Shown in pieces: positions 7,735 through 15,086 of a stretch of DNA of 34,104 nt (its first letter is position 1; every line of letters begins with the position of its first letter). Origin of the DNA: Chloroflexota bacterium. GTDB lineage: Bacteria > Chloroflexota > Dehalococcoidia > Lucifugimonadales > UBA3495. The stretch spans positions 35,909-70,012 of the forward strand of contig JAPPMU010000026.1 of assembly GCA_028873965.1 (NCBI GenBank), read 5' to 3'. Under the pieces are notes generated by a model. That model had not been told where the DNA came from and did no database searches. It worked only from the letters and a program-made list of their open reading frames with translations. The translations under genes were made by a program, and so were the position numbers.

Positions 7735-8118
7735 ATGACGCCAACCACCTACTCCGTCCGATTCGTGTTGTACGGCCCGGACCGCTCCGGTTCTCGTCCG
7801 CTCATCGGCGTGGTTGATACCGGGGCCAGCTTCACTGTAATTCCCGCGCCTATACTGGACGAGTTGAACATAGCACGCGCCGAGCGAGAAGAATTTTCAC
7901 TTGCCGATGGATCAGTGCATAATTTGGACATCGGCTATGCGCAAGTTGAGCTGCAAGGCTACGCGGAAGCGGTGAGGGTTGTCTTCGGCTCCGACCCGCA
8001 CAAAACCCTGATTGGATTTACCACCCTGCTGGATCTCCGATTAGCCGTTGACCCGGTAAATCGACGCCTGCTTCCGGTTGACCGGATCGTCCTGCTGGAC
8101 GAAGAAGACGCGCTATGA
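7735..8118 (+). CDS. Retropepsin-like aspartic protease (clan AA)
   Basis: A 127-residue single-domain protein with the retropepsin hallmark VVDTGASFTVIP (Asp28-Thr29-Gly30) and the second motif TLIGFTTLLDLRLAVDP..RRLLP, where the hydrophobic-hydrophobic-Gly strand supports the active site. Proteins of this size need to dimerise to form an active site with two Asp residues. No signal peptide, so cytoplasmic. It starts 13 bp after the upstream homologue and its last codon overlaps the next start as ATGA (8115-8118), showing translational coupling to the SWIM gene. Substrate unknown; annotated relatives are mostly uncharacterised. Confidence 0.85.
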   Translation: MTPTTYSVRFVLYGPDRSGSRPLIGVVDTGASFTVIPAPILDELNIARAEREEFSLADGSVHNLDIGYAQVELQGYAEAVRVVFGSDPHKTLIGFTTLLDLRLAVDPVNRRLLPVDRIVLLDEEDAL

Positions 8119-8549
8119 CCAACCTGCCCCACCTCACCGAAGACGACGTGCGCGCCAAAGTCACGGAGCAGTCTTACGACCGCGGCGTGGACTATTACCA
8201 CGCGGGCACGGTGGAGAGCGCTACTCTGCGCGGCAACCGGCTGTTCGCCGCCGTGCAGGGCAGCGAGTGGGACCCTTACCAGGTAGGCATCACTTTCAGC
8301 GAAACAGACTTCACTGCTTCCTGCACCTGTCCCTACGATTGGGGCGGCTATTGCAAGCACGTTGTGGCCGCGCTGCTGACGGTCAGCGACGACGACAGCC
8401 CAATCCCCGTTGCAGTCAAGCCCCCGGTAGCCGATCTGCTGGACGGACTGGACGCCGACGAGTTGCGCGCATTGGTTCGCGTGTTGGTTGAGGTTGCCCC
8501 GTCCCTTCTGGACACAGTGGATGCCTTCTGCTCAGGGGAACCGACATGA
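8115..8549 (+). CDS. Small SWIM zinc-finger protein
   Basis: A 144-residue protein with a SWIM zinc finger, C70-x-C72-x7-C80-x-H82, inside FTASCTCPYDWGGYCKHVVAAL. The N-terminal part (VRAKVTEQSYDRGVDYYHAGTV) is the segment that normally precedes SWIM domains in bacterial proteins. In longer relatives the finger is followed by hundreds of residues, sometimes a helicase; here it ends after a short helical tail. SWIM fingers are thought to bind DNA or protein. It overlaps both neighbours by 4 bp (ATGA at 8115-8118 and again at 8546-8549), so it is translated together with the retropepsin-like genes on each side and may recruit their target. Confidence 0.88.
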   Translation: MTNLPHLTEDDVRAKVTEQSYDRGVDYYHAGTVESATLRGNRLFAAVQGSEWDPYQVGITFSETDFTASCTCPYDWGGYCKHVVAALLTVSDDDSPIPVAVKPPVADLLDGLDADELRALVRVLVEVAPSLLDTVDAFCSGEPT

Positions 8550-8953
8550 CAACAAAAGCGGGAATAATACTTCCAGGCTCCACTATTGGGGGCGAAGCAA
8601 TGGGAACGTTCAACGTCGATTTCACCAACGGCAGCGCCGACGGACGTCGGGCGCTCCCGTTGGTCGGCATGGTGGATACCGGCTCGCTTTACTCCATCAT
8701 CCCGGCGCCGATTCTGGACGAAATGGATATAGCGCGAGACGAAAGCGAGTTGTTCAGTCTTGCTGACGGTTCCACTATAGAAATGAGCATTGGACTCGCG
8801 CTGATTGAAATGATCGGGATGGCCAGGACAGTTCACGTTGCTTTCGGCCATGACCCTGACATCATTCTTATTGGCGCAATGACCCTGGAACGCTTTGGGG
8901 TCGCTGCCGACCCCGTACACAAACGGTTAGTGCCGGCCAGGATTACAATGTGA
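8546..8953 (+). CDS. Retropepsin-like aspartic protease (clan AA)
   Basis: A 135-residue homologue of the gene at 7735-8118. MVDTGSLYSIIPAPILDEMDIA carries the catalytic triplet (Asp44-Thr45-Gly46), and IILIGAMTLERFGVAADPVHKRLVP is the closing structural motif. FSLADGS between them is also shared with the other intact copy (FSLADGSV). The ATG forms an ATGA overlap with the SWIM gene's stop; ATG at 8600 is a shorter alternative. Third family member in the cluster, and the second with an intact active site. It ends 24 bp before the NYN-domain gene. Confidence 0.85.
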   Translation: MTTKAGIILPGSTIGGEAMGTFNVDFTNGSADGRRALPLVGMVDTGSLYSIIPAPILDEMDIARDESELFSLADGSTIEMSIGLALIEMIGMARTVHVAFGHDPDIILIGAMTLERFGVAADPVHKRLVPARITM

Positions 8954-8977
8954 CGCAACTATCCGCCGCCGTAGATT

Positions 8978-10168
8978 ATGCCTGACCGGAAAATGCTCAC
9001 TCACCCTAAAGCCGCCCAGCCGTCCACGTCTCCCGGCGCCGCCCTCTACGTGGACGCTGAAAACCTGCGCGATGCTGAAAATGCCCGCCAGGTCGTCGCC
9101 TCGGTTGTCGCCGACTGGCCCGGAAGCCGTCCGCCATTGGGCAGCCTGTCCCTCTACGTCCGCGCCGACAAGGCGGAGCTGTGGCGGCTGTGGGCGGAGG
9201 ATGCGTTCCCGACGCTGTCCGTCCGCGTGCGGGGCGTCCAGCATTTCAGCGCAAATAATTCCAAGAACTCTGCGGACATGGCAATCGCCGCCGATGCCGT
9301 GTCCGATCTGGTGACCGGCCGGGCGAATGACGTGGCCGTGGTCAGCAATGACAGCGATTTCGCCGCCCTCTTCGTCAAAGTGCGGGAGCTGGCGTATGAA
9401 GCCGGCGCAGAGTCAGCGCCTTTCCTGTGGATTACCGCCCCGGATGGCGGCGCGCTGTCGCCGGAGATCGAGCAGTTCATTCCCGCCGCGTTCCGGTGGG
9501 ACTTGTCCGCCCCGTCGGTTTCGTCACCCGCCCAGCCCGCGCCCAAACCGTTGGCAACGGCGGCGCGACGCGCTCTGCCGGCCGCATCCACCGAAGTTTC
9601 CATCAGTGATGAGGCCGTGGCCGAGGAATTACTGCGGGCGCTTCCCGTGGGACGCTTCGGAGCATCCGATGCCCAGAAGGTTGTCAAAGATCGGTGGCCC
9701 AAACACCCTGAAGCCGCCAGCGATACGGCCAAGTTCGGCCAGTTTCTGGGTAAAAGTCTGTGGCCGCAATTGGAAAAGTGCGGCGTGACCATGCCGCGCA
9801 GGAGTTCCCCGCGCGTTTACGAGATCACACAGGCAGCGAAAAACTCCTTGGGTCGGTCGCAGCCTGACCAATCCGCAGCTTCCGTTCGAACTAGTCAAAC
9901 TGACGTAGCCACACCGGAGAAGCTAGCCGCCGTCGTCGCCAACGGCATCGCTGACGACATATTCAAGGCGTCCGACGCCCAGAACGCGTTGAATGACGGG
10001 CAACCGCAGCATCCTGCCGCGTCTTACACCGCAGCGCAGTTCGGCACCTGGTTCGCCAAGCAGCTCTGGCCTATTATGGAGCAGCACGGCGTCACCATCG
10101 CCAAGGAAAAGCCGCGACGCTACGAGATGACCCCCGACGCGCGCCACAAACTCACCGCCCTCGCCTGA
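8978..10168 (+). CDS. NYN-domain (PIN-like) putative ribonuclease with two repeated C-terminal winged-helix-like modules
   Basis: A 396-residue protein. Residues ~20-175 form a NYN/LabA-type PIN-like nuclease domain: YVDAENL (Asp26), NSADMAIAADA (Asp100, Asp107) and VVSNDSDFAALF (Asp125, Asp127) supply the acidic metal-binding residues. A Pro/Ala linker follows, then two copies of a ~75-residue module (about 206-285 and 312-390). They share FGASDAQKVV/FKASDAQNAL, a conserved HP, FGQFLGKSLWPQLE/FGTWFAKQLWPIME, then GVT and YE(I/M)T. The modules look like winged-helix RNA-binding domains analogous to OST-HTH/LOTUS, which often accompany NYN domains; that match is inferred. Probably an RNA-processing or RNA-decay enzyme. 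It follows the retropepsin cluster closely. ATG at 8993 is an alternative start. Confidence 0.85.
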   Translation: MPDRKMLTHPKAAQPSTSPGAALYVDAENLRDAENARQVVASVVADWPGSRPPLGSLSLYVRADKAELWRLWAEDAFPTLSVRVRGVQHFSANNSKNSADMAIAADAVSDLVTGRANDVAVVSNDSDFAALFVKVRELAYEAGAESAPFLWITAPDGGALSPEIEQFIPAAFRWDLSAPSVSSPAQPAPKPLATAARRALPAASTEVSISDEAVAEELLRALPVGRFGASDAQKVVKDRWPKHPEAASDTAKFGQFLGKSLWPQLEKCGVTMPRRSSPRVYEITQAAKNSLGRSQPDQSAASVRTSQTDVATPEKLAAVVANGIADDIFKASDAQNALNDGQPQHPAASYTAAQFGTWFAKQLWPIMEQHGVTIAKEKPRRYEMTPDARHKLTALA

Positions 10169-10186
10169 CCGCCGGAGACCGAAACC

Positions 10187-11290
10187 ATGCCCAACCGCGA
10201 ACGACTCTTCCGAACCGTAACCGAACTCATCCGCATCGATAGCACCACCGGCGAGGAGGACGTCATCGACGCCCATCTCACCGGCCGGCTCAGCGACCTG
10301 GGAGCGTCGGTGCAGCACGATGCTTACGGCAACCTGGTGGCCACCCTGCCCGGCAATAACGGCAGCGCCGGCGAAGCGCCGGTCATGCTGTCCGCCCACA
10401 TGGACACCGTGGAGCCGGGCCGCGGCATCCAACCCACTCTCGACGCCGACGGCGACACCCTGCGTTCCGACGGTTCCACCATCCTGGGCGGCGACTGCAA
10501 AGCCGGCCTGGCCATCGTGCTGGAGGGGATCACCGCGGCCATGGAGGACGGCGGGCTGGGCCGTCCGGTGCAGGTGGTGTTCTCCCGGGCCGAGGAAGGC
10601 GGACTGAACGGCGCGCGCAACCTGGACTTCTCGCTGGTCACGGCAACCAGCGGCATGGTGTTCGACGGCGAGGGTTCGGTGAGCCGCATTTGCGTCGGCG
10701 CGCCGGCGCAGAACGTGGTGCAGTGCCGCATCACCGGCGTTGCCGCCCACGCCGGCCTGGAGCCGGAAAACGGAGTGTCCGCCCTGCTGGTCGCCGCCAA
10801 CATCCTCACCAGGCTGCCGCTGGGCCGCATCGACCACGAGACCACCAGCAACATCGGCGTGCTGGAGGGCGGCCTGAAGCGGAACATCATTCCCGAGCAG
10901 GCGTACATGGACGGCGAACTGCGCTCCCGGGATCAGTCCAAGCTGGAAAACTACACGGCCGAGTTTCGCCGCGCCTTTAACCAGGTGGCGGTCATGTACC
11001 CGCAGGCCGAGATCGACGTGGAAATACGCAACCAGTACCAGGCCTATCGCATCGCGCAGAGCGACCCCGCCCTGGTGGACATCGCCCGCGCGGTCACCGC
11101 CGCCGGATTGACCCCGGCGCTGGAAACCACCGGCGGCGGTTCGGACGCCAACGTCTTCTTCGAGCACGGCATCGTAGCTCTGCCGGTGGGCATCGGCGTG
11201 CGCGACTTCCACACCACCCGGGAGACCGCCAGCATCAACGAGATGTACGAGGCGGCGGTGGTGTGCCAGAAATTCATCTGCCCGGCTTGA
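10187..11290 (+). CDS. M20-family metallopeptidase, peptidase T-like
   Basis: A 367-residue di-zinc aminopeptidase/deacylase of family M20 (peptidase T-like). Metal and catalytic residues are readable: AHMDTV (His71, Asp73), GGDCKAG (Asp103), SRAEEGG (catalytic Glu136 and ligand Glu137), FDGEG (Asp160) and DFHTTRE (His342). The lid/dimerisation domain lies between, at about 175-285 (GVAAHAGLEPENG). Cytoplasmic, with no signal peptide. GGAG about ten bases before the ATG supports the start. It lies 18 bp after the NYN gene on the same strand. Actual substrate (tripeptides, dipeptides or acyl-amino acids) cannot be told from sequence. Confidence 0.93.
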   Translation: MPNRERLFRTVTELIRIDSTTGEEDVIDAHLTGRLSDLGASVQHDAYGNLVATLPGNNGSAGEAPVMLSAHMDTVEPGRGIQPTLDADGDTLRSDGSTILGGDCKAGLAIVLEGITAAMEDGGLGRPVQVVFSRAEEGGLNGARNLDFSLVTATSGMVFDGEGSVSRICVGAPAQNVVQCRITGVAAHAGLEPENGVSALLVAANILTRLPLGRIDHETTSNIGVLEGGLKRNIIPEQAYMDGELRSRDQSKLENYTAEFRRAFNQVAVMYPQAEIDVEIRNQYQAYRIAQSDPALVDIARAVTAAGLTPALETTGGGSDANVFFEHGIVALPVGIGVRDFHTTRETASINEMYEAAVVCQKFICPA

Positions 11291-11328
11291 TCGACCATCT
11301 TGTGCATACCTGGATTGCGGCCGGGAAC

Positions 11329-11437
11329 GTCAGAAGCAGGATTTCCAAGATTTGAGGATTATCAGGATTGGAACCGTCCCCTGGAAAAGCGCGCCCAATC
11401 CCGTAAATCCTAAAATCCGGCAAATCCTGATTCTGAC
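11329..11437. repeat. Palindromic intergenic element, copy B (109 bp)
   Basis: Same family and same length as copy A. Left terminus GTCAGAAGCAGGATTT and right terminus AAATCCTGATTCTGAC pair at 15 of 16 positions. The interior again has degenerate AATCC(T/G)G units. Lies between the M20 peptidase and Rieske genes, just upstream of a TATAAT box. Confidence 0.8.
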
Positions 11438-11447
11438 GATTGTCAGA

Positions 11448-11453
11448 TATAAT
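11448..11453 (+). promoter_or_regulatory. Putative -10 box for the Rieske ferredoxin gene
   Basis: A perfect TATAAT stands 90 bp upstream of the Rieske start codon and 10 bp after palindromic element B. No good -35 is seen at the right spacing; the equivalent position falls inside the palindrome, so the element may supply or disturb upstream promoter sequence. Confidence 0.35.
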
Positions 11454-11542
11454 AATCGGCCATCGGAGATCGGTGAGGGCAGCCGCTGCCGTCCCCGGTC
11501 CCAGCCGCATCAACCTGAAGGAACAATCCAAGGAGCTGCCCA

Positions 11543-11869
11543 ATGGCCGACGAATTTGTCAAGATCGCGTCTCTCAGCGACATACCGCCGGGTGACATGA
11601 TGTCCGTGCGCGTGGGGTCGGAGGAGATCCTGCTGGTGAACCTGGATGGCGACCTGCACGCCTGCGACGACATCTGCACCCACGCCTACGCCAACCTGTC
11701 CGAAGGGGACCTCGAGGAGAACGAGGTGGTTTGCCCGCTGCACGGCGCCGTGTTCGACGTTGCGTCCGGCAAGCCGGTCACCCCTCCGGCCACCGAGGCG
11801 CTGCGCAAATTCGCCGTCCGCGTCGAGGGCGACGACGTCCTCGTGGGCCCGGTTATCGAAGCGGAGTAA
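11543..11869 (+). CDS. Rieske [2Fe-2S] ferredoxin
   Basis: A 108-residue soluble Rieske protein. The cluster ligands are C45-x-H47 (CTHAYANLSEG) and C64-x2-H67 (CPLHGAVFD), with the usual spacing and the following Gly-rich strand. Such stand-alone proteins pass electrons from a reductase to a ring-hydroxylating or other Rieske oxygenase, or act as NirD-like subunits. No oxygenase or reductase is adjacent, so its partner is elsewhere. AAGGAG about 9 nt before the ATG supports the start. Confidence 0.93.
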   Translation: MADEFVKIASLSDIPPGDMMSVRVGSEEILLVNLDGDLHACDDICTHAYANLSEGDLEENEVVCPLHGAVFDVASGKPVTPPATEALRKFAVRVEGDDVLVGPVIEAE

Positions 11870-11884
11870 CCGTTGCACACCACG

Positions 11885-12011
11885 GACCAGGACTTTTCAA
11901 AGTCGCCAAGTGTATGATTTCCCGCTCGTCCTGAGCTTGTCGAAGGACGCGCCCATGGTTCGACATGCTCACCATGAGCGGGACGGAAACCTACTTTGAA
12001 AAGCACTGGTC
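11885..12011. repeat. Composite inverted-repeat element (shell type 1, 127 bp)
   Basis: Outer 19-bp inverted repeats (11885-11903 and 11993-12011) match at 17 of 19 positions and contain CTTTTCAAAGT/ACTTTGAAAAG. Inside is a second, unrelated palindrome, 11921-11982. Its left arm (CCGCTCGTCCTGAGCTTGTC) is mirrored by the right arm (GACATGCTCACCATGAGCGG) with a few mismatches. No open frame of note. It occupies the gap between the convergent Rieske and signal peptidase genes and could act there as a bidirectional transcription barrier. A second shell with a different core lies at 18235-18369. Confidence 0.75.
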
Positions 12012-12075
12012 GCGGACGCTGAAAATCAACGGCCGGCGCACCGACGCCGGCCGCAATCTTGATCTTCGTGCTGGG

Positions 12076-12657
12076 CTATTCGGGGAATCCCCACGCGGAA
12101 CGCGGCCAGTAGATCGCCCAGACCTTGCCGATGATGTGGTCCGCCGGCAGCGGGCCCCAATGACGGGAGTCCCGGCTCCCGTTGCGGTTGTCTCCCAGCA
12201 CGAAATATTCGTCATCGGCAAGTTGCACGTCGTGCATCCTGGTGCGGCCGAGGATGTCCAGGTAGGGCTCGTCCAGGGTTTCGCCGTTGATGGCAACCAG
12301 CCCGTCGTCGATGGCCACCAGGTCTCCCGGCTCCCCGATGATCCGCTTGACGAACTGACGGTCCGGTTCCAGCGGGTAGTTGAAAACCACCACGTCGCCG
12401 CGTTGCGGGGGCCGCATCGTGTGCACCAACCGGGGTTCTTCCGGCTGCCAGAAGGGGATGATCTTGCCCAGACGGTCCGTGTCCAGCTGGTAGTACACCA
12501 GCTTGTTCACCATCAGGTAGTGCCCGGGCAGCAGCGTGGGCCGCATGCTGGAGCCCTCGACCCGGAAGTTGGCCACCGCAACCTGGATAGCGACGAAAAC
12601 CACGACGCCGATGAGGGCAGCCTCGACAAGTTCGCGCAGCCAATTGCTCTGGTTCAT
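12076..12657 (-). CDS. lepB: Signal peptidase I
   Basis: Membrane-bound serine protease that removes signal peptides from exported proteins. With the ATG at 12657 it has 193 residues: one N-terminal membrane helix (about 11-30, VEAALIGVVVFVAIQVAV), then the S26 box EGSSMRPTL with nucleophile Ser37, the lysine box FVKRIIGEPGD with general base Lys104, and the GDNRNGSRDSRHWGPLP box. The start places the helix close to the N-terminus as usual; an in-frame ATG at 12753 would add 32 polar residues before it. It would process the window's secretory proteins of type I, whereas the lipoproteins here need signal peptidase II. Confidence 0.94.
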   Translation of the reverse strand: MNQSNWLRELVEAALIGVVVFVAIQVAVANFRVEGSSMRPTLLPGHYLMVNKLVYYQLDTDRLGKIIPFWQPEEPRLVHTMRPPQRGDVVVFNYPLEPDRQFVKRIIGEPGDLVAIDDGLVAINGETLDEPYLDILGRTRMHDVQLADDEYFVLGDNRNGSRDSRHWGPLPADHIIGKVWAIYWPRSAWGFPE

Positions 12658-12783
12658 ATAATCGTGCCCCGGTAATAGCGCCCCAGGTTCCGGGTTTATT
12701 TTAGCAAAGGGCGGGTCGACAGAAACGGGATTGTCGTCCGCCGAGAAGGGCATCCACTCACGCGTACCCGCTTCCTGGAGTTC

Positions 12784-12885
12784 GTCAGAATCAGGATTTC
12801 CAAGATTATCGGATTCTCAGGATGCCTCCACCAACCCGCCAACCAATCCTGTTAATCCTGAAATCCGGTAAATCCTGATTCTGAC
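12784..12885. repeat. Palindromic intergenic element, copy C (102 bp)
   Basis: Perfect 16-bp terminal inverted repeat GTCAGAATCAGGATTT / AAATCCTGATTCTGAC. The right half shows the internal periodicity most clearly, as successive AATCCTGTT, AATCCTGAA, ATCCGGTA and AATCCTGATT units. It lies between divergent lepB and prs, 40 bp before the likely prs promoter. Confidence 0.8.
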
Positions 12886-12924
12886 GATCCCCCGCAAACT
12901 GCGCCGGCGCGAGCGCGCCTGCCG

Positions 12925-12954
12925 TTGACGGGAATCGGTTCGCCCAATTACCAT
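12925..12954 (+). promoter_or_regulatory. Putative sigma-70-type promoter of prs
   Basis: TTGACG (12925-12930), 18 bp, TACCAT (12949-12954). The -35 matches consensus at five of six positions and the -10 at four of six. It lies 82 bp upstream of the prs ATG. Confidence 0.4.
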
Positions 12955-13036
12955 TAGCCCCCGATCGTCCCGCTGCATTGGCCGGATTCCGCGCCGGCTG
13001 CCATGCCCCCGCCGCAATTTACTGCAAGGTGCCGCC

Positions 13037-13984
13037 ATGTCAACGCTCGAAGAACTCAAGGTATTCACCGGGAACGCGCATCCTCAACTGGCCCGGGATG
13101 TCTGCGATTACCTGGGGATCCCTCTGGGACAGAGCGAGACCTTCAAGTTCGCCAACGACAACACCTTCGTGCGCATCGGCGAGAACATCCGCGAGCGCGA
13201 CGTGTTCATCGTGCAGCCCACGGTGGCGCCCACCAACGACAACCTGATGGAACTGCTGATCATGATCGATGCCTGCAAGCGGGCGTCGGCGGGTCGCATC
13301 ACCGCCGTGGTGTCGTACTACGGCTACGGGCGCACCGACAAGAAGGACCAGCCCCGGGTGCCCATCACCGCCCGCCTGGTGGCCGACCTCATCACTACCG
13401 CCGGGGCCGACCGGGTGCTCACCCTGGACCTCCACGCCGGGCAGATCCAGGGGTTTTTCAGCATCCCGGTGGACGAGCTGACCGCAGAGCCGATCCTGTC
13501 CAACTACTTCGCCGAGAAGGGGCTGGAAGACCTCGTCCTGGTGGCCGTGGATTTCGGCATCAGCAAGCGGGCGCGGGACATGGCGGAGCGTCTGGGCGTG
13601 CCCGTGGCCGTCATCGAGAAGCGCCGCACCGCCAACGACGACCGCTCCGAGACCCTCAACGTCATCGGCGACGTGCGCGGAAAGCGCGCCCTCACCTTCG
13701 ACGATGAGATACTCACCGGAGGTACCATCGTCAACGCGGCCAACGCGCTGCTGGACGCCGGGGTGACCGAGGTTTTCTGCTGCGCCACCCACCCCGTCTT
13801 CGCTCCGCAGGCGCCCCGCCTCCTCAAGGACAGCGCGTTCAAAGAGGTGGTGGTCACCGACTCCGTGCCGCTCACCATGGACCAGAAGGTTAACAACCTT
13901 ACGGTGTTGTCGGTCGCGCCCCTGATTGGCGAGGCGATGAAGCGCATCCACGAAGGCCGTTCGGTGGGCGAACTGTTCCAGTAA
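13037..13984 (+). CDS. prs: Ribose-phosphate pyrophosphokinase (PRPP synthetase)
   Basis: Makes PRPP from ribose 5-phosphate and ATP, feeding purine, pyrimidine, His, Trp and NAD synthesis. The 315-residue length is standard. Landmarks are FTGNAHPQLA at the N-terminus, VQPT.APTNDNLMELL, YYGYGRTDKKDQPRVPITARLVADL (the flexible loop and ATP site region), LDLHAGQIQGFF, and the PRPP-binding loop FDDEILTGGTI at about 221-231. In most bacterial enzymes that loop begins VDD and reads (D/I)(I/M)(I/L)DT.GT; the DDEILTGGT form is a variant but keeps the acidic pair and TGGT. No ribosome site is obvious (AAGGTGCCGCC precedes the ATG). Stand-alone gene with its own likely promoter. Confidence 0.96.
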   Translation: MSTLEELKVFTGNAHPQLARDVCDYLGIPLGQSETFKFANDNTFVRIGENIRERDVFIVQPTVAPTNDNLMELLIMIDACKRASAGRITAVVSYYGYGRTDKKDQPRVPITARLVADLITTAGADRVLTLDLHAGQIQGFFSIPVDELTAEPILSNYFAEKGLEDLVLVAVDFGISKRARDMAERLGVPVAVIEKRRTANDDRSETLNVIGDVRGKRALTFDDEILTGGTIVNAANALLDAGVTEVFCCATHPVFAPQAPRLLKDSAFKEVVVTDSVPLTMDQKVNNLTVLSVAPLIGEAMKRIHEGRSVGELFQ

Positions 13985-14053
13985 GCCGCCCCTGACCAGT
14001 AATCTGCTCCATGACAAGGACAGGCAACGGATGAAAGCGGGCTCAGACCTGCT

Positions 14054-14083
14054 CGGACAAGCGCGAGAGCATCTGAATATAAT
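14054..14083 (+). promoter_or_regulatory. Putative promoter of the Uma2 gene at 14116
   Basis: Perfect -10 TATAAT (14078-14083) with a weak -35 CGGACA (14054-14059) at 18-bp spacing. It is placed 32 bp before the ATG, implying a short leader. Confidence 0.45.
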
Positions 14084-14115
14084 TGCCGACGCACGCCGTC
14101 TCGGAGACCTTTCCC

Positions 14116-14898
14116 ATGTCCGCCACCAGAATAATCACCAACGCCTGGAAAGTCAGAACCCTCCCGGACATCTTCTACGAAGAGAAGGAGCGGGAGGAGG
14201 ACAGTATGCTCCAGGACCGCCCCATTCAACGCATTGCCCACTTGCTCAATGAGCGCTACGAAGACCGGCCCGACGTGTTCATTTCGGGGGAGGTATACGT
14301 TTCCTACGATATAACCGACGGCAATCGCCGGGTGGGGCCGGACCTGTTCATCGCCTTTGACGTGAATGTGGCGGGGATCAGGGAGGGCTTGCCGAACTTC
14401 TGGACCTGGGAGACCGGTAAGGCGCCAGACTTCGTGATGGAAGTGGCGTCGCCGAGCACGGCGGAGAACGATATGGGCTGGAAGCGGGAGCTGTACCGGC
14501 GCATCGGCGTGCAGGAGTACTGGCGGTTCGACCCCACGGGCGGGGAGTTGTACGGACGGGCGATAATCGGGGAGCGGCTGATGAACGGGGAGTACGAGGA
14601 GTATCCGGTGGAGCGTGGCGATGACGGCTCGGCGCGCAGCCGCAGCGAGCTGCTGGACATGGTGTTCTACCGGGACAGCGCCGGTTGGTTTGACGTGCTG
14701 GATCCGGCCACGGGACTGACCATAGACAAGCGGGCCGCTGCGGAAGGGCGGGCCACCGTGGCCGAAGCCGAGCTGAGCCTGGAGCGGGAGGCCCGCGTCG
14801 CCGAGCAGGCCCGGGCCGACGCCGAACAGGCCCGGGCCGATGCCGCCGAAGCCCGCGTGCGCGAACTGGAAGAACTGCTCCGCGCCGCGGAGGAATGA
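14116..14898 (+). CDS. Uma2-family nuclease-fold protein with coiled-coil tail
   Basis: A 260-residue Uma2-family protein of a different subtype from the tandem pair. The fold core is visible as RRVGPDLFIAFDV (Asp in the PD position), APDFVMEVASPST (Glu) and GWKRELYRRIGVQEYWRFDP (Lys and Tyr), i.e. a PD-(D/E)XK arrangement. The last ~60 residues are an Ala/Glu/Arg-rich heptad-like segment with the repeated AEQARADA and a REARV/AEARV motif, a probable coiled coil for oligomerisation. The ATG at 14116 has GGAG at 14103-14106; an upstream in-frame TTG was rejected because it overlaps the likely -10 box. Role unknown; its closest relative in the window is at 17413. Confidence 0.88.
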   Translation: MSATRIITNAWKVRTLPDIFYEEKEREEDSMLQDRPIQRIAHLLNERYEDRPDVFISGEVYVSYDITDGNRRVGPDLFIAFDVNVAGIREGLPNFWTWETGKAPDFVMEVASPSTAENDMGWKRELYRRIGVQEYWRFDPTGGELYGRAIIGERLMNGEYEEYPVERGDDGSARSRSELLDMVFYRDSAGWFDVLDPATGLTIDKRAAAEGRATVAEAELSLEREARVAEQARADAEQARADAAEARVRELEELLRAAEE

Positions 14899-15086
14899 TG
14901 CGATACATTTCCCTGCCAGCCCATCCCTCAGACTAACCTTGTCGCAAAACTTCATCGCGGGCAGATAAAGGTCGCCACCTTTGGTCTGAACGTTCGAGAG
15001 TTCTCATGGCCGGACGCGGGTGGATCCGCCTCCGGCTTTTGATCCCCACATCCGCCGGCGCGATTTTTCATTCAGAGGATCGACCC

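Noticed and set aside
8348..8920. 190-codon minus-strand frame opposite the SWIM and retropepsin genes
   Set aside because: Antisense to two translationally coupled genes with clear motifs; no ribosome site or domain.
9923..11212. 429-codon minus-strand frame over the M20 peptidase
   Set aside because: Antisense shadow of a gene with all metal ligands in place; composition is Gly/His/Val-rich with no recognisable motif.
11965..12675. 236-codon plus-strand frame opposite signal peptidase I
   Set aside because: It starts inside the composite repeat and runs antisense to a secure lepB; no ribosome site.
13504..14955. 483-codon minus-strand frame across prs and the Uma2 gene
   Set aside because: Spans two well-supported plus-strand genes and their promoter gap; no motif.
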